Both the position numbers and the translations under genes were made by a program. From Verminephrobacter eiseniae EF01-2 (GTDB taxonomy: Bacteria; Pseudomonadota; Gammaproteobacteria; Burkholderiales; Burkholderiaceae_C): a DNA stretch of 64,000 nt. Below are positions 19,227 through 31,300 of this stretch, piece after piece. Within the stretch, counting starts at the first letter, position 1, and each line of letters starts with the position of its first letter. The stretch is from NCBI RefSeq assembly GCF_000015565.1, contig NC_008786.1, positions 3,956,501 through 4,020,500 on the forward strand, in the 5' to 3' direction. The notes beneath the pieces are model-generated. The model worked only from the letters and a program-made list of their open reading frames with translations, was not told where the DNA came from and made no database searches.

Positions 19227-19599
19227 ATTTATTGTCTCCTTGTCAAAGTTCATCGGCACGGGCTTGCCCATCGAGCGCCAGGTCGAAAGCCGGCTGCCGG
19301 GTCGGGCCATCGTCACTCGGCTGGCGCACGCAAGATGGCCGCACTCTGTTGCATCGAGTTGCAGATTATGGTCTACGGCAAAAACGGGAAATACGGGTAG
19401 TTACCCAGTCCGGATTCCATGCGCTGCATGCACGGATCGATCACACGCCGATGGCTCGCAAAATGGTGGTCAATGCGGGTCCACAGAGCGATCGACGCGC
19501 CATCGTCCGATGAACGCCAGTCCGCCCCGCGCCCGGGCGCGGCCCTTGAAACCAGGCTGGCCGTGCCTCATGTGCCTTGCAATTCGGAGGATCCCCAAC
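19227..19599. other. Divergent intergenic region between the ABC operon and clpB
   Basis: 373 bp without a gene. It holds the clpB heat-shock promoter at 19545-19573 and must hold the promoter of the minus-strand ABC operon, for which I could not point to a clear -35/-10 pair. Longer readings of the clpB frame back to 19138 overlap the binding-protein gene and are not credible. Confidence 0.6.
19545..19573 (+). promoter_or_regulatory. Sigma-32 (RpoH) promoter of clpB
   Basis: CTTGAAA at 19545-19551, a 14-base spacer, then CCTCATGT at 19566-19573. The RpoH consensus is CTTGAAA, 13-15 bases, CCCCATNT: the -35 is exact and the -10 differs at one base. It lies 27 bp before the clpB start codon, so the RNA leader is short. 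Confidence 0.8.
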
Positions 19600-22203
<2,604 letters not shown>

Positions 22204-22245
22204 GGCCGGGGACGGGTTCCGCGTTGTCTGAAGGAGAGGTGTCGT

Positions 22246-22557
22246 TTGAACCAGATCGTTACGACTTGTTTGCGCTGGCTGCTGCGCGCGCTGCTGCTGG
22301 TCATGGGGCTGGTGTTCTTTGTCAGCCTGCTGGCCGCCGCCATGGTGCTGGCGCTGGCGTGGGCGCTGTGCGCGCTGTGGGCCAGGCTGACGGGCCGTCC
22401 GATGAGCCCCTGGGGGCGGTTCATGGGGCGCGTCGATCCGCGCACCGGGTTCCATGCCGCTTTTCGTTCGGGCGCGCGCTGGACCACGCCACGCCGTGGC
22501 GGCGGCCTGCCCGGTGCGGACGAGGTGACGGATGTCGAACCCCGGGACATGCGCTGA
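22246..22557 (+). CDS. Small membrane protein, function unknown
   Basis: 103 residues beginning at TTG 22246, which follows AAGGAGAGGTGTCG, a strong ribosome site at good spacing. One long hydrophobic stretch (LLRALLLVMGLVFFVSLLAA onward to LWARLTG, residues about 11-50) could make one or two membrane helices, followed by a basic, disordered cytoplasmic or periplasmic tail ending DVEPRDMR. It lies 42 bp after clpB and 18 bp before the aldehyde dehydrogenase gene. I do not recognise the family. Confidence 0.65.
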   Translation: MNQIVTTCLRWLLRALLLVMGLVFFVSLLAAAMVLALAWALCALWARLTGRPMSPWGRFMGRVDPRTGFHAAFRSGARWTTPRRGGGLPGADEVTDVEPRDMR

Positions 22558-22575
22558 GGGTGCGCTGATCCGCCC

Positions 22576-24021
22576 ATGACCGCCGCCGAACTCCAGGCTT
22601 GCTTCGATCTGCAACACCGGGCCAGCCGCGCGCAGCCCGATGTGCCGCTGCAACTGCGCCGCGAGCGCCTGCTGCGCCTGCGCCGGCTGCTCGACGAGCA
22701 TGGCCCGGTGCTGGCGGCGGCAGTGCAGGCCGACTTCGGCATCCGCTCGCCGCGCCTGACCGAGATGGCCGATTTCCTGCTGCTGCGTGCCCTGCTGTCG
22801 CACACCCTGCGCCATCTGGCCCGGTGGATGAAGCCGCAAAAGCTGCGCACACCGCTGTATCTGCAGCCCGCCAGCGCCTGGGTGCAGCGCCAGCCCCTGG
22901 GGGTGGTGGGCGTGATCGCGCCATGGAACTACCCGGTGCAACGGGCCTTGGCGCCCACCATCACGGCGCTGGCCGCAGGCAACCGCGTGCTGCTCAAGCC
23001 CAGCGAGCACACGCCGCACCTGGCGGCCCAGTTGACGGCCCTGGTGGCGCAGCTTTTTGCGCCCGACGAATGGTGTGTGCTGCCGGGCGATGCCGCACTG
23101 GCGGCCCGGTTTGCCGCGCTGCCGTTCGACCACCTGGTGTTCACCGGCTCCAGCGCCGTGGGGCGCCTGGTGGCGCAGGCAGCAGCGCAGAACCTGACCC
23201 CCACCACGCTGGAGTTGGGCGGCAAGTCGCCCTGCATCATCGACGCCGATTGCAATCTGCAGGACGCAGCGCTGAAGATTGCCCATGGCAAGCTGCTCAA
23301 CGCCGGCCAGACCTGCATTGCGCCCGACTACCTGTTGCTGCCCCGGGGGCGCGAGGGCGCGTTTGCGCAGGCTTACCGGGCGGCGGTGGCGCGCCTGTTC
23401 CCCGCCGGCATCGAGGGCAATCCCGACTACGCCGCCATCATCACGGCGCGCCACCATGCACGCTTGCAGGCCCTGCTGCAGCAAGCGCAGGCCCAGGGGG
23501 CCGATGTGCAGACCGTGGCGCCGGTGCCGCTGCCGAAAACCAAACCCAAGGCCCAACCGGCGCTCGGCGATGGCGCCAGCCGCCAGATGGCGCCATCGCT
23601 GGTGTTTGGCGCCACAGCGGCGATGGCGCTGATGCAGGAGGAGATTTTCGGCCCCATCCTGCCAGTGCTCCCCTACGAGCACCTCGACGACGCGCTGGCC
23701 CATGTCAACGCCGGGCCGCGCCCGCTGGCGCTGTACTGGTTCGGTCGGAACCCGGCAGCGCGCGCGGCGGTGCTGCGCGGCACCGTGAGCGGGGGCGTGA
23801 CGCTGAACGACACGCTGCTGCACATGGCGCACCCCGGCTTGCCGTTCGGTGGTGTGGGCCACAGTGGCTGGGGCGCCTGCCACGGCGAGCAGGGCTTTGC
23901 CCGCCTGTGCCAGCAAAAAGCGGTGCTGCAGCAATCGCGCTGGTCCCTGGCGGCCTGGTGCTACCCGCCGTATGGGGCCCGCTTCGACCGGGTCATGGCC
24001 TTGCTGCGCCGCTGGCTGTAG
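22576..24021 (+). CDS. Coniferyl-aldehyde-dehydrogenase-like NAD(P)-dependent aldehyde dehydrogenase
   Basis: 481 residues. Landmarks: GVVGVIAPWNYPVQRA in the cofactor domain, VFTGSSAVGRLVAQAA, ELGGKSPCIIDADCNL with the general-base glutamate, and NAGQTCIAPDYLLLP, whose cysteine is the nucleophile. NYP and C-I-A-P-D-Y are typical of the CalB/class 3-like branch, which oxidises coniferyl and medium-chain aldehydes. The C-terminal HPGLPFGGVGHSGWGACHGE also fits that branch. No lignin-monomer genes are nearby, so the true substrate is open. It may be co-transcribed with the small membrane protein. Confidence 0.88.
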   Translation: MTAAELQACFDLQHRASRAQPDVPLQLRRERLLRLRRLLDEHGPVLAAAVQADFGIRSPRLTEMADFLLLRALLSHTLRHLARWMKPQKLRTPLYLQPASAWVQRQPLGVVGVIAPWNYPVQRALAPTITALAAGNRVLLKPSEHTPHLAAQLTALVAQLFAPDEWCVLPGDAALAARFAALPFDHLVFTGSSAVGRLVAQAAAQNLTPTTLELGGKSPCIIDADCNLQDAALKIAHGKLLNAGQTCIAPDYLLLPRGREGAFAQAYRAAVARLFPAGIEGNPDYAAIITARHHARLQALLQQAQAQGADVQTVAPVPLPKTKPKAQPALGDGASRQMAPSLVFGATAAMALMQEEIFGPILPVLPYEHLDDALAHVNAGPRPLALYWFGRNPAARAAVLRGTVSGGVTLNDTLLHMAHPGLPFGGVGHSGWGACHGEQGFARLCQQKAVLQQSRWSLAAWCYPPYGARFDRVMALLRRWL

Positions 24022-24094
24022 CGGCCTGGCCCGGCCCCGGCGTTTGCGGCGACAATGCCGGTCTTTTCATTTCCTGTTTTCGTTCGGTTGTTCC

Positions 24095-24655
24095 ATGTCC
24101 AGCATCCAGGTTCGCCCCGCCACGCTGCGCGATGCCAAAGCCATTGCCCAGATCCACACCGTCGCCTCCCAAGAAGTCTACAAAGAGCTGGTGCCCAGCG
24201 CGCAGTTGAAATCCCTGACCCTCGAAGAGCGCCATGCCTACTGGCGCGAGGCCATCGAATATTGCGAGCCCCAGGTCCAGGTGGCCGTCGCCGGCGAGAA
24301 GATCGTCGGCTTTGTCGGCTACGACCGCTCGCGCGATGAGCAATCGCGCCCCACCACCGGCGAAATCTGGGCCATCTACGCCGCCCCCAGCCATTGGAGC
24401 CAAGGCGTGGGCCTGGCCCTGTGGGATGCCGCCCGTGACGGCTTGCATGAAGAGGGTTGCACCAACGTCACGGCCTGGGTGCCGCTGCGCAACGAGCGCG
24501 CGCTGCGCTTTCACGAATTGGCCGGCTTCAAGCGCGATCTGGCCAGCGCCAAGACGGCGCTGATCGGCGGTGTGAAGATCGAAGAAGTGCGCCTCAAACG
24601 CCCGCTCAACAGCCAGAGCAGCCTGGCCGGCGCACCCCGATACCCCGGCAAATGA
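24095..24655 (+). CDS. GNAT family N-acetyltransferase
   Basis: 186 residues. Standard GNAT layout: IQVRPATLRDAKAIAQIHT, then EIWAIYAAPSHWSQGVGLAL with the acetyl-CoA loop (W-S-Q-G-V-G-L-A-L in place of Q-x-x-G-x-G/A), and the late VTAWVPLRNERALRFHELAG motif. ATG 24095 (MSSIQVRPA) is chosen; the longer frame from 23849 overlaps the aldehyde dehydrogenase gene. The acceptor substrate cannot be predicted. It stands alone, with a 74-bp gap behind the aldehyde dehydrogenase gene. Confidence 0.85.
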   Translation: MSSIQVRPATLRDAKAIAQIHTVASQEVYKELVPSAQLKSLTLEERHAYWREAIEYCEPQVQVAVAGEKIVGFVGYDRSRDEQSRPTTGEIWAIYAAPSHWSQGVGLALWDAARDGLHEEGCTNVTAWVPLRNERALRFHELAGFKRDLASAKTALIGGVKIEEVRLKRPLNSQSSLAGAPRYPGK

Positions 24656-24911
24656 TCGAATGGCGCCAGCAGGATTGGGCCACGACAAAGGCTTTGCGGT
24701 GTTTGAGCGCCACTGCGGCCCACCGCAGTCAGGCTGAAAGCCATCGGGCGCAAGCGCCCGCAAGTGGAAAACCGGCATGGACCCGAAGCGGGTCGGTGCC
24801 GGCGCGGGCCACAGGCCGGGTTGGCTGCGCATGCGCCACCTGCCGGCGGGCAGTGGCGCTCGCACACTCGCGGCAGGCCCGGGCGGCGAGGAAGGGATAC
24901 GGATTCAGGCG
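24656..24911. other. Gene-free leader before the iron-uptake operon
   Basis: No supportable gene. Open frames here are extensions of neighbouring frames. The region leads into the Fur-like operator at 24912-24937. Confidence 0.6.
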
Positions 24912-24937
24912 TATGATAGCGATTCGCATTCGCTATC
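24912..24937 (+). promoter_or_regulatory. Fur-like operator overlapping a -10 box before the ftr operon
   Basis: GATAGCGA and TCGCTATC form an exact 8-base inverted repeat around TTCGCAT (24915-24937). The ends GATA/TATC and the 23-bp span resemble a Fur box. A TATGAT -10 candidate at 24912-24917 overlaps its left arm, the geometry expected for repression when iron is plentiful. It lies 35 bp before the P19 gene. Confidence 0.7.
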
Positions 24938-24972
24938 AGATGCGCTCCCCAACCTTTCAAGGAATGACAGAC

Positions 24973-25509
24973 ATGAACAAATGGTTCTCCGCGTCGCTTG
25001 CGCTGCTCCTCGGAGCGAGCATTGCCCATGCTGCCGAAACACCGATCGGCAAGCATCAGATCGTCAAAGGGATGGAGATTGGTGCCGTCTATCTGCAGCC
25101 CGTCAAAATGGACCCGGACGGCATGATGAAGAAGGTCGAAGAATCCGACATCCATCTGGAAGCCGACATCCACGCAGCGAAGGACAATCCCAACGGATTT
25201 GCCGAAGGCGACTGGATGCCCTATCTGGTCGTCAAGTTCGAGCTTGTCAAGCCGGGCAGCAGCTTTCGTCTCGATGGCGAACTGATGCCGATGGTTGCCA
25301 ATGACGGGCCGCACTATGGCGATAACGTCAAATTGGCCGGTCCCGGCAAGTACAAGCTGAAATTCACGATCCAGCCGCCGACGGCCAACTCCCACGCGCA
25401 CTTTGGTCGCCATGTCGACAAAGAAACCGGGGTCGGTCCATGGTTCGCCCCCTTCGAGTTGAACTACGACTTCGTCTACGCGGGCACGGGCAAAAAAGGC
25501 GGGTACTGA
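24973..25509 (+). CDS. ftrA: P19/Tp34-family periplasmic iron-uptake protein (FtrA-like)
   Basis: Periplasmic metal-binding protein, 178 residues, with a signal peptide (NKWFSASLALLLGASIAHA). It keeps the copper/iron-site residues of the P19 family: EADIHA, a methionine in GMEIGAV, DGPHYGDN, and the late HAHFGRHVDKETGVGPWF. ATG 24973 follows AAGGAATGACAGAC; ATG 24964 is an alternative. It is first in a four-gene operon with a cupredoxin, an FTR1 permease and a polyferredoxin, matching the FtrABCD ferrous-iron system described in Bordetella and Burkholderia. It would bind and perhaps oxidise Fe(II) for transfer to the permease. Confidence 0.9.
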   Translation: MNKWFSASLALLLGASIAHAAETPIGKHQIVKGMEIGAVYLQPVKMDPDGMMKKVEESDIHLEADIHAAKDNPNGFAEGDWMPYLVVKFELVKPGSSFRLDGELMPMVANDGPHYGDNVKLAGPGKYKLKFTIQPPTANSHAHFGRHVDKETGVGPWFAPFELNYDFVYAGTGKKGGY

Positions 25510-25574
25510 CTGAGGGTGAGGGCGGGCACTGGCACCGCTTGGCAATGGCAGTGAATCCTCTCGAAAGGCGCGGC

Positions 25575-25913
25575 ATGCTGAATAAACGATGGTGTTTGGC
25601 GTTCCTTGGAATGTCGATGGCAATGTCGGCGTTGGCCGCCGGGGAGGATTTGCCGGTTTTCAGGCTGGACTGCAACAACGGGGTATTCACACCGAAGCAG
25701 TTGCTGGTGCCCGCAGGCAAGAAATTCAAGATCGAAATCTACAACACCGGCACCGAGGCGATTGAATTCGAGAGCCGGCAGTTGCGCAAGGAAAAGGCAC
25801 TGAGCCCCCAATCCAACTCCTTCGTGGTGGTGTTTCCCCTCGAACCTGGTGAATACAAGTTCTTCGACGACTTCCACATCCAGACAGGTCAGGGCAGCAT
25901 CATCGCCAAGTGA
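25575..25913 (+). CDS. ftrB: Cupredoxin-domain protein of the ferrous-iron system (FtrB-like)
   Basis: 112 residues with a signal peptide (CLAFLGMSMAMSALAAGE) and a small cupredoxin-like beta sandwich: VFTPKQLLVPAGKKFKIEIY, NTGTEAIEFES and LEPGEYKFFDDFHIQ. The late FFDDFHI segment keeps a histidine where such proteins bind copper. In FtrABCD systems this subunit probably assists Fe(II) oxidation at the permease. The start at 25575 lies 65 bp after ftrA, with AAAGGCGCGGC upstream. Identification depends strongly on the operon context. Confidence 0.85.
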   Translation: MLNKRWCLAFLGMSMAMSALAAGEDLPVFRLDCNNGVFTPKQLLVPAGKKFKIEIYNTGTEAIEFESRQLRKEKALSPQSNSFVVVFPLEPGEYKFFDDFHIQTGQGSIIAK

Positions 25914-25946
25914 CGGCGCTGCGCGTTCTCATCGGGCCAAGCACTC

Positions 25947-26777
25947 ATGCAAAACCTGGGACAAATCCTTTTCGTGATGTGGCGCGAGACGGTCGAGGCC
26001 ATGCTGGTCGTCGGCATCCTGCATGCATGGCTGGCACATGATCCTTCGGGTCGGCGCGGCAAGAAATACCTGTGGCTCGGCGTCCTGGCTGGCCTGGCCC
26101 TGGCGTTGCTCCTTGGTTTGGGTATCGAAGCCATGGGTTCCATTTTGTCGGACGAGGGGCAAGAGTATTTCCAAGCCGCAATGCTGTTGGTGGCTGCCGC
26201 ATTGATCGTTCAGATGGTGTTCTGGATGCGCATGCATGGCCGGCGTTTGAAGCAAGACCTGGAGCAATCGCTGTCCAGGAGCACCCGGACACAGCATTGG
26301 TGGGGCGTATTTTCCCTGGCCGCCATTGCCGTCGCCCGGGAAGGCAGCGAGACGGTGGTGTATCTGTCGAGCCTGGCAATGGGAGAAAACGGCTTTGCAT
26401 CGCCCCGGTTCTGGCTGGCATCCGCGCTGGGGGTGGTGTTGGCTGGCACCACGTTCTATCTGTTGCAACTCGGGGGTAAACTTTTTTCGTGGCGTATTTT
26501 TTTCCAACTGACTGAAATTCTTTTGCTGCTGTTTGGCTGCGCGTTGCTGATGAACGGTGTCGAAAAGCTGATGGACATGCAGTTGTTGCCCGTTTTGAAG
26601 TCCCAGGTCTGGGACAGCTCGATGTGGCTGGATGACGGAAGCATTTTTGGCGGCATTGTCTCGTCCTTCACCGGTTATCGATCCAGACCAGCACTGATGA
26701 GCCTTCTGGTATTTTCCGGCTACTGGCTGGCCATCACCGGAATGCTGAAGGCGCCGCGATTTCCGGGCCGACAATGA
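25947..26777 (+). CDS. ftrC: FTR1-family high-affinity iron permease (FtrC-like)
   Basis: Inner-membrane permease, 276 residues, about seven hydrophobic segments. It carries both REXXE iron-transfer motifs: WRETVEAML near residue 12 and VAREGSETVVYL near residue 129. The second has the R-E-G-S-E form common in bacterial FTR1/EfeU proteins. It moves iron into the cytoplasm after oxidation by the periplasmic partners. It begins 33 bp after the cupredoxin gene and overlaps the following polyferredoxin gene by 4 bases. Confidence 0.93.
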   Translation: MQNLGQILFVMWRETVEAMLVVGILHAWLAHDPSGRRGKKYLWLGVLAGLALALLLGLGIEAMGSILSDEGQEYFQAAMLLVAAALIVQMVFWMRMHGRRLKQDLEQSLSRSTRTQHWWGVFSLAAIAVAREGSETVVYLSSLAMGENGFASPRFWLASALGVVLAGTTFYLLQLGGKLFSWRIFFQLTEILLLLFGCALLMNGVEKLMDMQLLPVLKSQVWDSSMWLDDGSIFGGIVSSFTGYRSRPALMSLLVFSGYWLAITGMLKAPRFPGRQ

Positions 26778-28159
26778 ATTCCATGCATTCCAGCGCATTG
26801 TCTGCGGCGGGCGATTGGCTGCAGGCGCATGGCCAGGCGCTGCGGCGCCTGCAATGGGTGGTGGTGCTGGTCTATGCCGTGCTGCTCGTCGTTCCGGCCC
26901 TGCTCCCTTTGCCAGACGAAACCGCGCACATATGGTCGAATCTGACGGTTTTTGCGCAATTCGTCTTTTGGGGCATCTGGTGGCCGTTCGTTCTTCTGAG
27001 CATGATTTTGGTCGGGCGCGCCTGGTGTGGCATTTTGTGTCCCGAAGGCGCCCTCGCGGAATGGGCCAGCGGCAAAGGCCGCAACCGTGCCATTGCGCAC
27101 TGGGTGCGCTGGAAGGGATGGCCTTTCACGGCTTTTGCCGTGACGACCATTTACGGGCAAATGATCAGTGTGTACCAATACCCGAAGGCGGTGCTGCTGG
27201 TCTTGGGCGGCTCCACGGCTGCGGCCATGGCCGTGGGCTATCTTTACGGCCGTGAAAAGCGCGTCTGGTGCAAATACCTGTGCCCGGTCAACGGGGTATT
27301 TGGTTTGCTCAGCAAGCTCGCACCTTTGCATTTTGCCGTCGATGTGGGTGCGTGGCGCCGCTCTTATGGGAAACCCATTCGCATCCAGGCGGTGAATTGC
27401 GCACCCCTGGTCGCGCTGCGCCACATGGAAGGCGCCAGCGATTGCCACATGTGCGGTCGTTGCAGCGGCCACCGCCAGGCCATTGCGTTGACCGCCAGAT
27501 CGCCCAACGAAGAGGTTGTCCAACGGGGCGCCCGTCTGGCCAACGGGTGGCAAACCGTGCTGATTTTGTTTGGCCTGTTGGGCATTGCCATCGGCGCATT
27601 CCAATGGTCCGCCAATCCGCACTTCGTCGTGATGAAACAATGGATTGCGCAATGGCTGGTGGAGCACGATATTCTGTGGCCGCTGCATGACGACACGCCC
27701 TGGTGGCTATTGACGAATTACCCGGAGCAAAGGGATGTTTTCTCCTGGCTGGATGGTGGCCTGGTGGTCGGGTACATCCTGGGAGTGGGCGCGGCCATGG
27801 GCGCGGTGCTCGCGCTGATCCTCGCAGGAACCTGCCGCCTATGGGGGCCATGGAAAACGCAGCGCTTTCACCATATTGCCCAGGCCCTCATTCCTGTGGC
27901 CGGCTGCGGCGTTTTCCTGGGCTTGTCAGCGCTGACCATCCAGCTTTTGAAGGCTGACGGCGTCCCCGTGCATTGGGCCAATGGCGTTCGCCTCGTGCTG
28001 CTGGCCGCCGCCAATCTTTGGTCTTTGTGCCTGGCCCATGGAATTGCCAAACAATATTCGCCGTCCCCGTGGCTGCGGGGACTCGGTTTGGCGGTGTTTG
28101 GCATTTCCTTGGCATGGGTGGACTACGCCTGGATCCTGATGTTTTGGCTCTGGTCCTGA
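26774..28159 (+). CDS. ftrD: Membrane polyferredoxin (FtrD-like, NapH/CcoG-type)
   Basis: 461 residues, several membrane helices and cysteine motifs: RAWCGILCPEGALAEW (C-x3-C-P), VWCKYLCPVNGVFGLL (C-x3-C-P) and DCHMCGRCSGH (C-x2-C-x2-C). These resemble the NapH/CcoG electron carriers that pass electrons across the membrane. In FtrABCD systems this subunit is thought to accept electrons released when Fe(II) is oxidised. Its start overlaps the permease stop (ATGA). It is the last gene of the operon; no clear terminator follows. Confidence 0.88.
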   Translation: MNSMHSSALSAAGDWLQAHGQALRRLQWVVVLVYAVLLVVPALLPLPDETAHIWSNLTVFAQFVFWGIWWPFVLLSMILVGRAWCGILCPEGALAEWASGKGRNRAIAHWVRWKGWPFTAFAVTTIYGQMISVYQYPKAVLLVLGGSTAAAMAVGYLYGREKRVWCKYLCPVNGVFGLLSKLAPLHFAVDVGAWRRSYGKPIRIQAVNCAPLVALRHMEGASDCHMCGRCSGHRQAIALTARSPNEEVVQRGARLANGWQTVLILFGLLGIAIGAFQWSANPHFVVMKQWIAQWLVEHDILWPLHDDTPWWLLTNYPEQRDVFSWLDGGLVVGYILGVGAAMGAVLALILAGTCRLWGPWKTQRFHHIAQALIPVAGCGVFLGLSALTIQLLKADGVPVHWANGVRLVLLAAANLWSLCLAHGIAKQYSPSPWLRGLGLAVFGISLAWVDYAWILMFWLWS

Positions 28160-28338
28160 ATCCGCGCCCCCCATTGCATTGCTGAAACCGGGGCACGCAG
28201 GCCGGTGCATGGCCTGTGGCAAGAAAGACGGCAGTCGGCCGGCCGGGCCGGGCGGCCAGCCCGGCGCTGGCAAGGCCGCCCTGATCTACCGCAGCATCCG
28301 CTGCGGCCTGAGCGCTGGCGCCAATTCAGTGCCAGTCA
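28160..28338. other. Convergent intergenic region
   Basis: 179 bp between the polyferredoxin gene and the 3' end of the Ig-repeat gene. GC-rich, with no intrinsic terminator or gene that I can support. Confidence 0.5.
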
Positions 28339-31300
28339 TCAGTACCAAAAGCCAAACGAATGGGCATCCGACGCCTGCCCGACGATGGACAGCGGCATCT
28401 TCGCCACGGCGCCGGGCGCGCTGATGCTGCCGTTGACCAGTCCGTCGGCGTCGTACTCGCCGCCGTCCTGGATCTGAAAGTCCAGCCTCATGCGCCCGCC
28501 TTCGCTGCTTACCTTGCCGCCGTAGGGTTCGCTGGCCAGGTTCACCCAGGTGCCGGCGCTGTTCTTGACCCAGTAGCCGGTGGCGCCGGTGGCCGGGTCC
28601 ACATACAGGCTGAAGCTCTCGGTGCTGCGGCCTTCGGCCAGAGATACCTTGAATGAGGTCAGGCCGATCGGCATCTCCATGCCCTTGGGCAGATTGGCCG
28701 GGGCATCGCTGCGCACCAGTTCGGTGATGCGCGCGTTGCTGTCGGGGATCAGTTTGCCGTCCCGACTGCCGGCCACCAGGGTCAGGTCGCGGGTCGAAGC
28801 GACGGCGGCCTGCTGGCTGTCTTTGACGCCGTCGCCGTTGCCGTCACCAGACAGGCCGGCCGAGCCATCGGGGCGCAGCAAGCCGGGGGTCTGGTCCTCT
28901 TGGTCGTTGGGCACACCGTCGCGGTCGGCGTCCGGTGCGCCCGACGCATCCGGTGCGGGGGGGGGGGGGGGGGGGGGTGAGGTTGGTCACCGGCCTGGCC
29001 GCGAAACTGGCCGCGTCGTCGCCGGTGCCGGCTTCCTGTAGCGCTTTGTTGTCGCTGGTATCGGTGTCCTGGTAGGCGATGCTCACCTGCTGGCCGGCAG
29101 CCACGGCGCGGGCCAGGGTCAGCGTGACCGTCCTGGCCGCTGCATCCACCGTCACCCGGCTGACATCGATGCGCGTGCCATCGACCAGCACGGTAAAGGA
29201 CTCGTTGGTCGGGGCACGGTCCGCGTTCCCGTCGAGCGCCGTTGCGTCGCTGTAGCTCAGCACCAACTGGTCGCGGTTCGCCGTGGCGCTGCTGAGCGCA
29301 AAGACCATGGTGTCTACGGTGTACTGGTTGAACGCGTAGGTGTTGTTGGCGACGGTGTTGCCTGCGGCATTCCTGACATTGGCCAGGTTCAGGGTGAGCC
29401 GGTGGTTGGTGGTGCGCGCCAGGTTGGCCGTGGGTGTGAAGGTGGCGGTCCAGACTTTGCCGTCGGTGCCGACCGCCGTCAGGTCGCCGAGCGTGCCGTT
29501 GGCCTGGGACAGGTCGATGGCATCTTTCGTGAAGCCGGTGACGCGCTCGTTGAAGGTGATGGTGATGGTGGCGCTTTCGCCAGCGGTGAGGCGGTTATCG
29601 CTGATCGTCACGTTGACCGTGGGGCGCACGGTGTCGATGCTGAAGTTGCCGCTGCTGGGGATGCCCGATCCGGCGTTGCCCTGCGCGTCCCGGACGCCGG
29701 CGAGGTTCACGCGGATGGTGTTGTTGGCGCTCTCGGTGTCGGGCCGGGGCGTGTAGGTGGCTGTCCAGACCTTGCCGTCGGTGCCGGCCGCCGTCAGAGC
29801 GCCCAGCGTGCCTTTGCTGGTGTCGTACTGGATGTCCTCGGTACCAAAGCCGGTGACGCTCTCGCTGAAGGTGAAGGTGACGGTGGCGCTTTCGCCAGCG
29901 GTCAGGCGGTTGTCGCTGATCGTCACCGTGACCTCGGGCGGCTTGGTGTCGATGCTGAAGTTGCCGCTGGTGCCGGTGCCCTCTCCGGCGTTGCCCTGCG
30001 CGTCCCGGACGTCGCTGAGGTTCACGCGGATGGTGTTTTCGGCGCTCTCGATGTCGGTCCGGGGCGTGTAGGTGGCGGTCCAGACCTTGCCGTCGGTGCC
30101 GACCGCCGTCGGAGCGCCCAGCGTGCCTTTGCTGGCGTCGTACTGAGCCTGAGCGTATTCGAAACCCATGCCGTCGGAACCGACGAAGCCGGTGACGCGC
30201 TCGCTGAAGGTGAAGGTGATGGTGGCGGTTTCGCCAACGGTGAGGCGGTTGTCGCTGATCGCTACCGTGACTTCGGGGCGCTTGGTGTCGATGCTGATGG
30301 TGGATTGGTCGAACGGCTGAGAGCCATTGTTGACGTTGCCGGCGCTGTCCCTGAGGCCGTTCAGATTGATGCTGATCGAGCTGCTGGTGCTCGGCAGGTT
30401 CGCCGTGGGTGTGAAGGTGGCCCTCCAGATTCTGCCGTCGGTCGTGTCCTGCCTCAGGTTGCTCACTGAACCGTTGGCGATCTGAATGGCAGCTTCGGTG
30501 AAGCCACTGACGCTCTCGTTGAAGGTGACGGTGACGGTGGCGGTTTCTCCGGCAGCAAGGTGGGTTTTGTCAAACGTGGCGCTGATGGGAACGGGAGCCT
30601 TGGTGTCGATCTCGAAGTTGTTGCTGGTGGGGCTGACCGTTGCGGCGTTGCCTGCGGCGTCACGGATGGTATTGAGGTTGCGCAGGCTGATGGTGTTGGT
30701 GGCATCCTCGGTGTCCGGACTGGCCGTGTAGGTGATGGTGTAGGTGCGGCCGTCGGCTGAGCGGTTCAGCGTTCCTATCCGGTTGGTGCCATAGGGCGTG
30801 ACATGGGCGTTGCTGAAATCGATGTTGTCTACCGTGAAGCCGGTGACTGCCTCGTCGAAGGTGATGGTGACGGTGACCAGTCTGTCATTGCTGCTCGTGA
30901 CGGGGTTGGGGGTCACGGCGATGGTGGCGCTGGGCGGCTTGTTGTCGATGGTGTAGGTGGCGAGGTTGACGTTGCCCGTGCCCGGGTTGCCCGCGACATC
31001 GGTGATGCCGGCCATGTTGATGCCGATCTGCAGGTCCTTCGCTTCGGTGTTGGCCGCCAGGTTGGCCGGCGCCCTCAGGTCTACCTGCCAAGACCTGCCG
31101 CCGTCGGTGGTGCGCAGGTTCTCCAGCGTGCCCATGCCCGCCGGTATCGTCAGGTCAGCCGTCGTGAAGCTGGCCTGATTCAACGGCTCGGAGAAGACAA
31201 AGGTGATGGTGCTTACTTGGTTGGCGCGGATCAGGTTGGGGTTGCTGATCGTCGGGGTGCCCGTGATGGTGGGCGCCCGGGTGTCGACGATGAAGATGGC

